A stretch of 64,000 bases of DNA from Comamonadaceae bacterium. GTDB taxonomy: Bacteria; Pseudomonadota; Gammaproteobacteria; Burkholderiales; Burkholderiaceae_C. Below, in pieces: positions 1 to 8,611 of this stretch (the stretch's first letter is position 1; each line of letters starts with the position of its first letter). The position numbers were made by a program, and so were the translations under genes. The stretch lies in assembly GCA_947476285.1 (NCBI GenBank), contig CANJPU010000008.1, positions 1 through 64,000 on the forward strand, given 5' to 3'. The notes under the pieces are model-generated. The model searched no databases, had not been told where the DNA came from, and saw nothing but the letters and a program-made list of their open reading frames with translations.

Positions 1-108
1 AATTTCTACAACCATACAAGATTGCACTCGACGCTGGGCTACGTCAGCCCGATGACGTTCGAGCAACGCTGGATCGCGGCCCAGCAGCAAGACAGGAAGT
101 CCGCATAA
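1..108 (+). mobile_element. IS3-family transposase (OrfB), C-terminal fragment
   Basis: Frame 1 is open from the window edge to a TAA at 106-108 and gives 35 residues with the motif RLHSTLGYVSP, the hallmark of the C-terminus of IS3-family OrfB (DDE integrase-type) transposases, followed by FEQRW. Only the tail is visible, so whether the element is intact cannot be judged. It is the catalytic half of a cut-and-paste/copy-out transposase. The probable right inverted repeat follows at about 128-147. The family assignment rests on that conserved block; the subgroup is not assigned. Confidence 0.85.
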
Positions 109-127
109 TGGGCAGCCTATGGAGTGC

Positions 128-147
128 GGTAAACAGGGGCAAGGTCA
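128..147. repeat. Probable right terminal inverted repeat of the IS3-family element
   Basis: The 20 bases here, read on the complementary strand, start TGACCTTGCCCC, which resembles the TGA-initial, C-rich termini of many IS3-family elements. The site lies 20 bp after the transposase stop, the usual place for the right end. The left end is outside the window, so pairing cannot be checked. Confidence 0.45.
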
Positions 148-180
148 CTTTTGTGCGCGGACGTTCCGTAAGGTTCACAC

Positions 181-226
181 GCTCTAGCACACGCTCTAGC
201 ACCGCTCTAGCACCCTGCTCTAGCAC
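181..226. repeat. Four copies of GCTCTAGCAC in tandem
   Basis: Exact copies of the decamer GCTCTAGCAC start at 181, 193, 204 and 217 (spacings 12, 11 and 13 bp). They lie between the IS end and the dioxygenase gene at 321. The near-helical spacing would suit a repeated protein-binding site, but slipped-strand duplication next to an insertion is equally possible. No function is claimed. Confidence 0.7.
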
Positions 227-320
227 CCTTGACTGCGGAAGCACTTATGCTTACTATAAGCTTCGACCTAGCTGAGAGAGCCCCTCGGGGACATGCTCCC
301 TTCACCACGCCGTAAATTTT

Positions 321-1172
321 ATGACCCTGAATGTCAAGGCCCTATCCCCCCACATAGGTGCCGAGATCGAAGGGCTCGATCTCTCTGCTCCAATGTCAGA
401 TGAAGACTTTGCCGTGGTGCGCGATGCCTTCTACAAGCATGCAGTCATCGTCGTTCGCGGACACAGTTTCGATGATGACGACCACATTCGCTTCAGCAGT
501 CGTTTCGGCGAGCTCAGGACACTTAAGTTCGACAAGTACCTGGGCGAGCGTCGTCCTGAGATTTTTGTAGTTTCCAATATCAAGAAAGACGATCAATACA
601 TAGGCGCGCATGACGCAGGAATGTTCTGGCACAGCGATGCACCGTTCATTCCAAAGCCTCACGGCCCGTCGGCGCTGCATGCGCTGGAGGTGCCGCAGCA
701 GGACGGCCGCGCACTCGGCGCAACCCATTTTGCGAGTGCGGCAGCCGCCTATGAGGCTCTTCCAGCTGGAACCAAAAAGCTTGTCGATGGCCTGCAAGCC
801 GTGCAAAGCCTGGCGCGACGGCTTGAGTTGGCGGAAGCGATCGGCATCACCAGCGCGACGCTGCAGCAGTCCAAGGACCAGGAAGTCCAGGCGGTCCACC
901 CTGTCGTCAGGATCCATCCGGTGACCGGACAGAAATGCCTATACGTCTGCGACGGGTACACCTCGGAGATTCTCGGGGTGCCTGCAGACGAAGGGAAGGC
1001 TTTGCTCAAGGAATTGACCACCCATGTCATCAAGCCGGAATTTTGCTTTACCCACTCATGGCGTGTACATGACCTGGTGATGTGGGACAACTGTTCGTCG
1101 CAGCACAAGGCCACGTTCGACTACCAGCTGCCGCAACGTAGGTTGATGCACAGGACCACCCTTGTCGGGTGA
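321..1172 (+). CDS. TauD/TfdA-family Fe(II)/2-oxoglutarate dioxygenase
   Basis: 283 aa, the usual length for taurine/2,4-D-type dioxygenases, which couple decarboxylation of 2-oxoglutarate to hydroxylation (often cleavage) of an organic acid in the cytoplasm. The iron triad is visible: H104-x-D106 in the WHSDAPF motif and distal H262 in WDNCSSQH, with the 2-oxoglutarate-binding Arg expected in PQRRLMHR near the C-terminus. It is closely similar in its last 40 residues to the dioxygenase at 51670-52560. The ATG at 321 has no clear Shine-Dalgarno sequence. It is followed by an SDR gene and a hydrolase in the same direction, probably one operon. The substrate is unknown. Confidence 0.88.
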   Translation: MTLNVKALSPHIGAEIEGLDLSAPMSDEDFAVVRDAFYKHAVIVVRGHSFDDDDHIRFSSRFGELRTLKFDKYLGERRPEIFVVSNIKKDDQYIGAHDAGMFWHSDAPFIPKPHGPSALHALEVPQQDGRALGATHFASAAAAYEALPAGTKKLVDGLQAVQSLARRLELAEAIGITSATLQQSKDQEVQAVHPVVRIHPVTGQKCLYVCDGYTSEILGVPADEGKALLKELTTHVIKPEFCFTHSWRVHDLVMWDNCSSQHKATFDYQLPQRRLMHRTTLVG

Positions 1173-1200
1173 CGGCGCAAGCTAACCGGGGCACAAGGCA

Positions 1201-1989
1201 ATGAGACGAATTCTGATGACCGGTGCGGCCGGGCTGATCGGCAGGTACCTCAGGGACTTGTTGCCAGAAGCCTATCCCAAATTGCGCCTTTCCGACATAG
1301 CCGACCTGGGTGAAGCGCGACCGGGCGAAGAGCTGGACCGCACCGACCTTCGGGATCGGGCTGCGGTTGACAAGATGGTGCAAGGGGTCGATGGAATCAT
1401 TCACCTCGGGGGAATTCCAGGCAAGCACACCTGGGATGACATCTCGGCCATCAACATCGAGGGAACGCGCAACGTTTTGGAGGCTGCGCGTGAACACGGC
1501 GTGAAGCGCATCGTCTTTGCGAGCAGCAACCATGCGATAGGCTTCTATCCTCGCGACCAGCGCATCGACCACACGGCGGCGCCGCTTCCCGACAGCCGTT
1601 ATGGCGTGTCCAAGGCCGCAGGTGAAGCGCTGTGTGCGATGTACGCCTATCGGCATGCGATCGGCGCGCTGGTCATTCGGATCGGACACGTCAATCTGAG
1701 GCCCAAAGAAGATCGCCACCTGGCGATATGGCAAAGTCCCCGGGACCTGCTTCAATTGGTTCGCATCGGCCTGGATCGGCCGGGGCTTCGCCATGAGGTC
1801 GTGTATGGCGTCTCCGACAACCAGCGATCCTGGTGGGACAACGCGAATGCTGTCCGGCTGGGATACCGTCCCGTAGACCGTTCGGAAGACTACGCGTCTT
1901 CCGTCACCGCCGGTGCGCCGCAATCTTGCGCGGCGGATGAAGCCATCGTGGGGAAGTACCAGGGCGGCTTCTATTGCGTGCTTCCCTGA
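1201..1989 (+). CDS. NAD-dependent epimerase/dehydratase-family SDR, uronate-dehydrogenase-like
   Basis: 262 aa extended-type SDR. The N-terminus has the NAD-binding motif GAAGLIG (residues 8-14), and the catalytic pair is Y134-x3-K138 in RYGVSK. The overall pattern (HLGGIPG, FASSNHAIGFYP, a WWDN-type C-terminal motif) matches the small uronate dehydrogenase-like group that oxidises hexuronates or related sugars to lactones. The chemistry is supported; the uronate substrate is inference, because this group is often misassigned. It lies 28 bp after the dioxygenase, and the alpha/beta hydrolase that follows could act on a lactone or ester product. Confidence 0.8.
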   Translation: MRRILMTGAAGLIGRYLRDLLPEAYPKLRLSDIADLGEARPGEELDRTDLRDRAAVDKMVQGVDGIIHLGGIPGKHTWDDISAINIEGTRNVLEAAREHGVKRIVFASSNHAIGFYPRDQRIDHTAAPLPDSRYGVSKAAGEALCAMYAYRHAIGALVIRIGHVNLRPKEDRHLAIWQSPRDLLQLVRIGLDRPGLRHEVVYGVSDNQRSWWDNANAVRLGYRPVDRSEDYASSVTAGAPQSCAADEAIVGKYQGGFYCVLP

Positions 1990-2081
1990 ATCGCATCAAA
2001 TACCAGGAGACGACAAACTGACCTTGCCATCAGGAGGCCTAGAAAATTGCAGCACTCCGGCCGAGCGTGGAGAATGCTGCG

Positions 2082-2927
2082 ATGGATATCGAACACACGA
2101 ACGCCATTGACATCGTCGCTGATCTGGAGCGGCTCGCCAGCCGCCATCCCATGCCGTTTGATGGCGGCGAGGTGATGTGGCGGCGCTTTGGGCAGGGGCC
2201 GCACAGGCTGCTGTTTCACGGTGGTCATGGAGGATGGCTGCACTGGGTCAGGAATATTCTTCCTCTGGCCGAGCACTTCACGGTCTGGGTTCCCGACCTG
2301 CCAGGGTACGGTGATTCCCAGGCGCCGCGGGAGCCGACGCTGGCTTCGCTTGTCGATGCGCTTGAGCACACATTCGATGCGCTGCTTGGCCCGCGCACTG
2401 ACGTGGGCGTGGCCGGGTTTTCGTTCGGTGGTCTGGTGGCTGCCGAGTTCGCTTGCCGCCGTGCCAGTGTGACCCACTTGGCGCTGCTTGGGCCCGCCGG
2501 ACACGGCAGCCCGCGCCGCCCGAGGGGCACGGTCCAATCCTGGCGCAGCGCCCAGGCCAACGCAGACGTCCAGGCCGTGCGTGAAATCATGCGCCATAAC
2601 CTGTGCGTTCACATGCTGGCCAAGCCCGAGAGCGCCGACGAACTGGCCGTGCGCATTCATACCGATGCCTGCCTGCGCACCCGCTTTCGCAGCAAACCCA
2701 TCTCTCGCGCTGGCGGGCTTGCCGAGCGACTGGACCGACGTGTCGGCCCGCTGACCATGGCATGGGGCGAACACGACATCACCGCCACGCCCAACGATGT
2801 CGTGTCACGGCTGATCGATGGACATCCCGACCGACGCGCAGTCATATTGCCCGACGCAGGGCATTGGGTTCAGTATGAAGCTGCAGAACAGGTCAACGCG
2901 CTGCTGCTTGAAGCGCTGTCAATCTGA
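2082..2927 (+). CDS. Alpha/beta hydrolase
   Basis: 281 aa with a standard alpha/beta-hydrolase layout: oxyanion region FHGGHGGWLHW near residues 45-55, nucleophile S114 in GFSFGG, acid Asp in WGEHD and catalytic His in DAGHW near the C-terminus. I chose the ATG at 2082 because GGAG at 2069-2072 stands 9 bp ahead of it; a GTG at 2067 would add five residues. It is the third gene after the dioxygenase and SDR and may hydrolyse an ester or ring-cleavage product. The substrate class is not readable. Confidence 0.85.
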   Translation: MDIEHTNAIDIVADLERLASRHPMPFDGGEVMWRRFGQGPHRLLFHGGHGGWLHWVRNILPLAEHFTVWVPDLPGYGDSQAPREPTLASLVDALEHTFDALLGPRTDVGVAGFSFGGLVAAEFACRRASVTHLALLGPAGHGSPRRPRGTVQSWRSAQANADVQAVREIMRHNLCVHMLAKPESADELAVRIHTDACLRTRFRSKPISRAGGLAERLDRRVGPLTMAWGEHDITATPNDVVSRLIDGHPDRRAVILPDAGHWVQYEAAEQVNALLLEALSI

Positions 2928-2944
2928 AAATAACTGGACGACAG

Positions 2945-2960
2945 CCGGCAGGCTTGCCGG
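2945..2960. terminator. Short hairpin between convergent genes, possible terminator
   Basis: CCGGCA and TGCCGG form a perfect 6-bp stem around a GGCT loop. It sits in the 53-bp gap between the converging hydrolase and Bug genes. There is no T-run after it, so an intrinsic terminator is not proven. Confidence 0.3.
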
Positions 2961-2980
2961 GATTCGCTGTGCCCTTGGCC

Positions 2981-3958
2981 TCAATCAGCCTTGATCCCAG
3001 CCGCCCGAATCAACTCCCCCCACTTCACCGTCTCTGCATTCACAAACGCGGAAACCTTCTGCGCGTCTTCGCCGCTTCCCGGCTCGTAGCCGAGCGCGCG
3101 CATCTTGGAGACGACTTCGGGATCGGCCAGCACCTTTGCGATTTCGGTGTTGAGCTTTGCGACGATGTCCGCTGGCGTGCCGCGCGGCGCGAACCATACA
3201 TTCCAGGCGACCAGATTGAATCCGGGTAATCCAGACTCGGCGAAAGAAGGCACCGCCGGCAGCACGCTGGTGCGCGCGGAACTGGTCACGCCCAGCGCCT
3301 TCATCTTTCCTGCATTGATCTGCGGCGTGGCGGCCATCGCAGTGTCTATGCTCAGTTGCACATGGCCGCCCAGCACATCGGTGATGGCCGCGCCGCTGCC
3401 CTTGTAGGGTACGTTCTTGAAGTGGGCGCCTGAGCTTTTGGCGAGCATTTCCAGCACCACCCTGGCGGTCGAGCTGGGTATGGCGACCGACACGCTGTCC
3501 GGGTTGGCCTTGGCCATCTGCACCAGTTCGCGAATGCTGGAAGCAGGAAAGCCGGGCGCGGCGATCAGCGCCATCGGCACCGCGCCGATGTAGGAGACGG
3601 ACACAAAGTCCTTGATGGGATCGAATCGCAGCGATGTGTACATCGCCGCATTGGCGGCGTGGGTTGCGTTGGAGCCGACCAGCAGGGTATAGCCATCGGG
3701 CGGCGCCTTTGCTACGAACTCGGCGCCGATGTTGCCGGCCGCGCCCGGGCGGTTGTCGATCACCACCGGCTGCTTCAGACGCTCCGACAGCTTGGTGGCC
3801 ACCAGCCGCGCGGCCGAGTCAGCGCCCTGTCCCGGCGTATAGGGAACGACCAGTTTGATCGCATGGTTGGGGTAAGCATCCTGCGCGCTGGCATACCCGC
3901 AAAATACGGCGAGCAATGTGCCGACGAACTGGCGCTTGGTGAAACATGGGGTGCTCAT
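2981..3958 (-). CDS. Bug/TctC-family periplasmic binding protein
   Basis: 325 aa with an N-terminal Sec-type signal ending in GYASA, then the family start (YPNHAIKLVVPYTPGQGADSAAR), PVVIDNRPGAAGNIGAE near residue 70 and DGYTLLVGS near 90. These proteins bind carboxylates in the periplasm. No TctA/TctB membrane genes are nearby, so it may work with a distant permease or as a sensor. Its ATG overlaps the stop of the upstream MetX-like gene (ATGA), showing translational coupling. It is the last gene of a three-gene minus-strand operon. Confidence 0.92.
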   Translation of the reverse strand: MSTPCFTKRQFVGTLLAVFCGYASAQDAYPNHAIKLVVPYTPGQGADSAARLVATKLSERLKQPVVIDNRPGAAGNIGAEFVAKAPPDGYTLLVGSNATHAANAAMYTSLRFDPIKDFVSVSYIGAVPMALIAAPGFPASSIRELVQMAKANPDSVSVAIPSSTARVVLEMLAKSSGAHFKNVPYKGSGAAITDVLGGHVQLSIDTAMAATPQINAGKMKALGVTSSARTSVLPAVPSFAESGLPGFNLVAWNVWFAPRGTPADIVAKLNTEIAKVLADPEVVSKMRALGYEPGSGEDAQKVSAFVNAETVKWGELIRAAGIKAD

Positions 3959-5064
3959 TGGCTTGGCTCCGTTTGAAGAAATTGTGAAACCTCGGCGGCT
4001 ATCAGCCGACTTTCGGCGGCGCCTTCAACCGCGCGCCATCCCAGGTGGCCGCGGTCGGTGGGAATCTCGACCAGCTTCGATCCCGCGATGTGTTTGGCGA
4101 GCTCGCGGCCACTGCCCGTGCCAAGCAGCCGCTCGCTTGATGAGGGCATGATCAAGGTCTTGGCCCGCACCTGCGCCAGCGCTTTGACGATGTCGCCCTG
4201 GAAGGGGATGCCCACATCGTGGCTCGCCGATGCCTCATAGCGCAGCACGAAATCCCACAGATTCCACTGCTGCGAGCGCTCGATGGCGGCCGCGATCTCT
4301 TGCTCAATTAGCGCCGTAGGCACGCGCTCCAGATAGGCATCGCTCACGGTCCAGGGAAAATACAGTCGCATGGCACAACGCAGCGCGGCCGATCCGGCCA
4401 TGGTGGCTTGGTCTTGGTCCCAGCGCGGATCGAGCTGAAGGATTTCCCTGGACGCCGCCACCACCGATTTAAAAATGTTGCTGGCACGCGCCGCCGGCAC
4501 CACCAACACAGCGCGGTCCATGAACCCTGGGTATGCGATGGCCCATTCCAGCGCCTGGAAGGCACCCATCGATGCACCTGCGACAGCGGCCACGCGGGGC
4601 AGATCGAAGTGCTCAGTCACCACCTGGTGCTGCGTCCTGACCAGGTCGCGGATGTTGTAGGCGGGGAACGCGCGGCCCAGACCATCTGAGGGTTTGGACG
4701 ATGTGCCCGAGCCGAGCGCTTCGAAAGCAATGATGAAGTGCCGATCGGGATCAAAGGCATTGCCCGGCCCGATGTAGCCGTCCGCGCTGTGGCGCGAGTT
4801 GGTCGTGCCCGGCAGCAAGAGCACCGCGTTGTCGCGGCGCGCGTTGAGCTTGCCATGCGTCACGAAGCCGATACGAGTGTTCTCCAGACCTTGGCCATTC
4901 TCAAGGTGCAAGCTGCCGATCTGACAGCTTCTCTCGGTGCCTGGGACCAACTCCTGCGGCTTGCAATAACTCTGCACTTCTTCTTCTACAGAGCTCCGGT
5001 TCATGCGCTTGTTCCACGAGGGTGCGGCAACGGTTTCCGGTTTGAAAACAGTCACTGCGGCCAT
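3955..5064 (-). CDS. MetX-like alpha/beta hydrolase (homoserine O-acetyltransferase family)
   Basis: 369 aa counted from the ATG at 5064. The MetX-type nucleophile elbow is AGASMGAFQALEW with S165, and the terminal His is in DRGHLGW. Where MetX has the catalytic Asp (usually SDRLF) this protein reads SSERLL, so the acid may be Glu or lie elsewhere. The open frame extends upstream, but only over the CoA-transferase gene; the ATG at 5064 overlaps that gene's end by 13 bp. An alternative ATG at 5004 has GTGGAA about 6 bp ahead and would avoid the overlap. Its place between a CoA-transferase and a Bug protein suggests a catabolic acyl hydrolase or acyltransferase, not methionine synthesis. Confidence 0.75.
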   Translation of the reverse strand: MAAVTVFKPETVAAPSWNKRMNRSSVEEEVQSYCKPQELVPGTERSCQIGSLHLENGQGLENTRIGFVTHGKLNARRDNAVLLLPGTTNSRHSADGYIGPGNAFDPDRHFIIAFEALGSGTSSKPSDGLGRAFPAYNIRDLVRTQHQVVTEHFDLPRVAAVAGASMGAFQALEWAIAYPGFMDRAVLVVPAARASNIFKSVVAASREILQLDPRWDQDQATMAGSAALRCAMRLYFPWTVSDAYLERVPTALIEQEIAAAIERSQQWNLWDFVLRYEASASHDVGIPFQGDIVKALAQVRAKTLIMPSSSERLLGTGSGRELAKHIAGSKLVEIPTDRGHLGWRAVEGAAESRLIAAEVSQFLQTEPSQ

Positions 5065-6440
5065 GCCGGCGGGTCGGAGCCCAGGGGCACGGGCGCGCGC
5101 GACCATCCGGGTACCGTCTCGGACAATTTGATGGTCGGGCCCAAGTGCGTCAGGCGACCGATGACTGAATCGGTCTGCATGGTCATGCGTGCGATTTCTT
5201 CCTCCGACGGCTCCATCGGCAGGCCGCTGATCTCGGATGTTGGGAAGGTGCCCCGGCCAACGAGCCATTGCCCGGCAGCCGCCAGCGACACCTTGACCAT
5301 CCAGCTGCCGCCCTCTCGGGCACGGCGGCCCAATGCCACCATGGTGCCGAAGGCCATGGTCCAGCCAGCGATGTAATCGATCGCTGAAACTGGCTGCAGA
5401 CGCGGGCTGTTTTCATCGCCCGTGAGATGCCCCATGCCGGTGGCGGACTGCACCACGGTGTCATAGCCGCGGCGGTTTCGCCAAGGACCTTCATAGCCCC
5501 ATGCGCACAGTGAGGTGCAAATGATGCCCGGGCGTAGCTCGGCGAGCTCTTGCGGCCCGAACCCTTTGGCAGCGAGCGTTCCCGGCCGATAGCCTTGCGA
5601 AAAGACATCGGCTTGTCGCAAGAGGTTTTTCAAAGTTTCGTTTTGCTTGGGATCACGCAGATCGAGGTCGGCCGCGTATTTTCCGAAGCCCGATTCGATC
5701 TCCAATACCCCCGAGCTTGGCAAGTCGGCACGGGTGATCTTGAGCACCTGGGCGCCGTGCTCGGCAAGCGTGCGCCCGCAGGTGGGGCCGGCGATCACGC
5801 GCGTCATGTCGATCACACGAATGCCTTGCAGCGGGCGTGTCCCGTGCTTGTCAAAGGGCTCTGGCGGCGCTTCGCCGATCTTGACGATCTCAAGGATGGG
5901 AGAGGCTGCCACGTAAGCGTAATGAGGATGCGCCTGCCACTCGCTCGCTGTGCGAACGTAGGCGCCGCAACCGCCGGCGTCCATCAGTGCGGTCTCCAGC
6001 TTTTCGCCTTCCCAGGCCCGCAGCTTCTCGGTGACGGACTCTCTGTTGTTGGCTGCGCCCAGCACCCGAACTGCCGCCGCGCGATGGTGAGGAAAGTTGC
6101 AGTGCAGAAAAATCCATCGGTCGTTCTTGACTCGGTAATAGCCGCTGATGGGATCCACCACCTCGGGTAGAGGCGCGCCGTTGACCAGCAAATGGCGTCC
6201 GGCTCTCATCGCAGCCATTGCCGATCGCATGTCGACCGAGGCACTCATCTGGCGGCCGGTGCGCAGCGCCCACAGATCTGCAACCGCCACCCCCAGCGAA
6301 GCGATCGACGCCGCACCGGCGGTTCCCAGCTTATAGGGCGTGCGGAGCAAGGGGTCGGTACCCGTAATGACGAAACGCGACGGATCGGGATCCGCCAGGC
6401 CGGCGCTGCGGGTCAGTTCGCGCAAAGCTGCATATGGCAT
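5052..6440 (-). CDS. Family III CoA-transferase (CaiB/BaiF), permuted domain order
   Basis: 462 aa from the ATG at 6440. Family III enzymes move CoA between carboxylic acids. The motif that normally opens these proteins (PLQGIRVIDMTRVIAGP) occurs here at about residues 203-219, and a segment resembling the usual C-terminal part (ASEWQAHPHY) lies before it at about 166-174. The domain order is therefore permuted relative to classic 400-aa members. The frame is open to 6509, but the extra 23 codons are a His/Asn-rich low-complexity run and are probably not translated. It heads the minus-strand operon with the MetX-like and Bug genes. Confidence 0.82.
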   Translation of the reverse strand: MPYAALRELTRSAGLADPDPSRFVITGTDPLLRTPYKLGTAGAASIASLGVAVADLWALRTGRQMSASVDMRSAMAAMRAGRHLLVNGAPLPEVVDPISGYYRVKNDRWIFLHCNFPHHRAAAVRVLGAANNRESVTEKLRAWEGEKLETALMDAGGCGAYVRTASEWQAHPHYAYVAASPILEIVKIGEAPPEPFDKHGTRPLQGIRVIDMTRVIAGPTCGRTLAEHGAQVLKITRADLPSSGVLEIESGFGKYAADLDLRDPKQNETLKNLLRQADVFSQGYRPGTLAAKGFGPQELAELRPGIICTSLCAWGYEGPWRNRRGYDTVVQSATGMGHLTGDENSPRLQPVSAIDYIAGWTMAFGTMVALGRRAREGGSWMVKVSLAAAGQWLVGRGTFPTSEISGLPMEPSEEEIARMTMQTDSVIGRLTHLGPTIKLSETVPGWSRAPVPLGSDPPAWPQ

Positions 6441-6871
6441 GGTGTGGTGTGCTCGCTTGTGATTGTGGTTGTGATCGTGGAAATCGGGATTGAATTGGAA
6501 GTGCCGCATGGCGTGGAACGCCGCACTGGACTGTGGCGCGACGCGATAGTTTTAGAACGCCGGTCCATTCCCGGAAGTCAAATCCTAGCGGCTTGACAGC
6601 CCAGGGGCAAGCGGGATTGCTTGGGGTAGCAGCCGATTGCATCCCAAGAGTGATTGGGTTATAGTTTTTTTCAGTCGACGTCCGGTCTGAAACCAAAAGC
6701 AATAGCAATAGCAATAGCAATACCAACAGCAATACAGGACGATAGCGTGGCTTGCGCTAGCGACTTCATCAAAGGATCCAGATTGCGGCGTTTCGGCTCT
6801 TTCACCTCGTGCGTTGACTGCCCTGTGCCCGGGGCTGGTGTGGTCGATCCCCATAGGCGAAGCAGACTCGA
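6441..6871. other. 431-bp divergent intergenic region
   Basis: This gap separates the minus-strand CoA-transferase operon from the plus-strand ABC operon and should hold both promoters. It contains a CAT/AAT-rich stretch near 6460-6490, an AGCAAT hexamer array at 6698-6733 and a T-run at 6665-6671. No convincing gene is present: open frames here are low-complexity products of the repeats. Confidence 0.6.
6698..6733. repeat. AGCAAT hexamer microsatellite
   Basis: Four perfect tandem copies of AGCAAT fill 6698-6721 and a fifth follows at 6728-6733 after a CCAAC interruption. The array is about 140 bp ahead of the ABC permease start. Hexamer repeats can change length by slippage and alter promoter spacing, but that is inference. 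Confidence 0.8.
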
Positions 6872-8575
6872 ATGAAGGGGCATGCCGTGTTGCATGGCCT
6901 GGAGCGGGCCGTGATCAGCTTGGTCCCGGTGACAACGGCGGTTCTGGTCACTGTGCCCCTTATCTATGTGTTCGTGGCGTCGTTCACCAGCGGCCCGCCG
7001 GGCGACCCGACCGCGCACTTCACCTTGTCGAAATGGCAAGAGGTCTACACCGGCGCACCGTTCCTGGAGGCGCTGTGGAACTCACTGGAGCTTGGCCTGA
7101 CAGTGGCGGTCTTCTCAACTCTGTTGGGATTTATCCTTGCCTGGATCGCCATTCGCACCGACACGCCCGGGCGCAAGTACTTCGACGTGGCCATGCTGTT
7201 TCCCCTCTACCTCTCGCCCTTGATTCTGGCCCTGGCCTGGGTCGCTCTAGGGTCCAGCAAGGTGGGCTATGTCAACATCTTGTGGCGACAGATGTTCGAC
7301 ACAAGCGGGCCCTTGATGAACATCTACTCCTATGGGGGAATCGTTTTTGTCCTGGTGCTTCACTTTGTTCCGCATGCGTATCTGATCATCGGAAGCAACC
7401 TCGCGTCGCTGCCACGCTCACTGGAGGAAGCCTCCCAAACCTGCAGAGCCAGCAGTTGGCAGACCCTTCGCTACATCACAGTTCCGATGCTGCTGCCAGC
7501 TATTCTTGCGTCGCTGATCCAGGTGGGTGTGTTTTCGGCGGAGCAGTTTTCAGTGCCTTTCTACCTGGGAATCTCCCAGGGTTTCGAGACCGTGCCGTCT
7601 CAGGTCTATCTGGCCATGGCGCGCTACCCCACCGACTACAACGTGGCCGCTGCAACCGGAACCATGCTTTTGTGGTTCACCGTCACCGGCGTCATTGTGT
7701 ATCGCTACATGATCAGTCGCTCCAACCAGTACGCCACGCTTTCTGGCAAGGGTGATGGCGCTTACGTCAAGAAACTGGGCTGGGCGAAGTATTTGGCCGC
7801 CGGGCTCATGCTGGTGTACTTGCTGGCGGCGGTGGTGCTGCCGCTGCTGGCTTTGTTGTGGGGCTCATTGCAAAGTTATGTGTCGCCCGTCTTTACCCTT
7901 GAGACCTTCAGCCTCAAGCACTGGGAAAAACTGCTGACCGATGACACCGTGTTCGGCGCCATCAAGAACAGCCTGCTGCTGGGCACGGTAGGGGCCACCG
8001 CGACGCTCTTGTTCTGCCTGTTGATCAGCTACGTGTCGCTCAGAACCCGGGCGCTGGGGCGAACCGTGGCCGACTACCTGTCGACCATTCCCATGTCCAT
8101 GCCGGGAATCGTGCTGGCGCTGGGCTTCCTGTGGTTCTATGTGCGCAGCCCGCTTCCCTTGTATGGAACCTTGTTCGGTCTGGGTCTGGCCTACGCGATT
8201 CGCTTCATGGGCCACGGGGTTCGCATGACCTCAACAGGCTTGCTGCAGGTGCACACCGAGCTGCTTGAGGCCGCACGCATGAACCGCGCCGGCCCGCTTC
8301 GCACCATCAAGGACATTTTGCTGCCCCTGTTGCGCCCGCACCTTGTGTCGGCCTGGATGATTCTCTTCGTGTTGTTCATTCTTGAATTGAACATCACCAT
8401 ATTGTTGTACCGAAGCTCTTCGCGAACCATGTCGGTTTACATCTGGAGCCAGCTCGACACACTCAGCCAGAGCGCCGCGTATCCGGTCAGCTTGCTGCAG
8501 TGCTTGATCGTTGCCGTGGTCTTGTTTGTGGTGGCCCGCTTCAAGATGAGCATTCGGGTGCGGGCCGCGCAATGA
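6872..8575 (+). CDS. ABC transporter permease, fused double-domain (FbpB/ThiP-like)
   Basis: 567 aa with about twelve hydrophobic segments in two homologous halves. Each half carries an EAA loop for docking the ATPase: EEASQTCRASSWQTLRYITVP near residues 188-208 and LEAARMNRAGPLRTIKDILLP near 467-487. Fused permeases of this kind belong to the iron(III)/thiamine/putrescine-type importers. The ATPase gene follows 36 bp downstream, while the matching extracytoplasmic binding protein is the last gene of the same operon at 16696. The substrate may be an organic anion, given the CoA-ligase, lyase and hydantoinase genes between them. Confidence 0.9.
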   Translation: MKGHAVLHGLERAVISLVPVTTAVLVTVPLIYVFVASFTSGPPGDPTAHFTLSKWQEVYTGAPFLEALWNSLELGLTVAVFSTLLGFILAWIAIRTDTPGRKYFDVAMLFPLYLSPLILALAWVALGSSKVGYVNILWRQMFDTSGPLMNIYSYGGIVFVLVLHFVPHAYLIIGSNLASLPRSLEEASQTCRASSWQTLRYITVPMLLPAILASLIQVGVFSAEQFSVPFYLGISQGFETVPSQVYLAMARYPTDYNVAAATGTMLLWFTVTGVIVYRYMISRSNQYATLSGKGDGAYVKKLGWAKYLAAGLMLVYLLAAVVLPLLALLWGSLQSYVSPVFTLETFSLKHWEKLLTDDTVFGAIKNSLLLGTVGATATLLFCLLISYVSLRTRALGRTVADYLSTIPMSMPGIVLALGFLWFYVRSPLPLYGTLFGLGLAYAIRFMGHGVRMTSTGLLQVHTELLEAARMNRAGPLRTIKDILLPLLRPHLVSAWMILFVLFILELNITILLYRSSSRTMSVYIWSQLDTLSQSAAYPVSLLQCLIVAVVLFVVARFKMSIRVRAAQ

Positions 8576-8611
8576 GCAAGCACTCTCGCACTCACGAAAG
8601 GATTGCCCGCG

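Noticed and set aside
44..244. Minus-strand ORF opposite the IS3 remnant and decamer repeats
   Set aside because: It overlaps the transposase tail and the repeats; composition follows the repeats rather than a protein.
5065..5268. N-terminal extension of the MetX-like protein
   Set aside because: The extra 68 codons overlap the end of the CoA-transferase gene in another frame and have no family similarity.
6698..6733. AGCAAT array as a CRISPR array
   Set aside because: Units are 6 bp and contiguous; there are no spacers or repeats of CRISPR length.
6331..6854. Leu-rich and Gln-rich open frames in the CoA-transferase/ABC gap
   Set aside because: They are translations of the AGCAAT hexamer array and neighbouring simple sequence; no ribosome site or family pattern.
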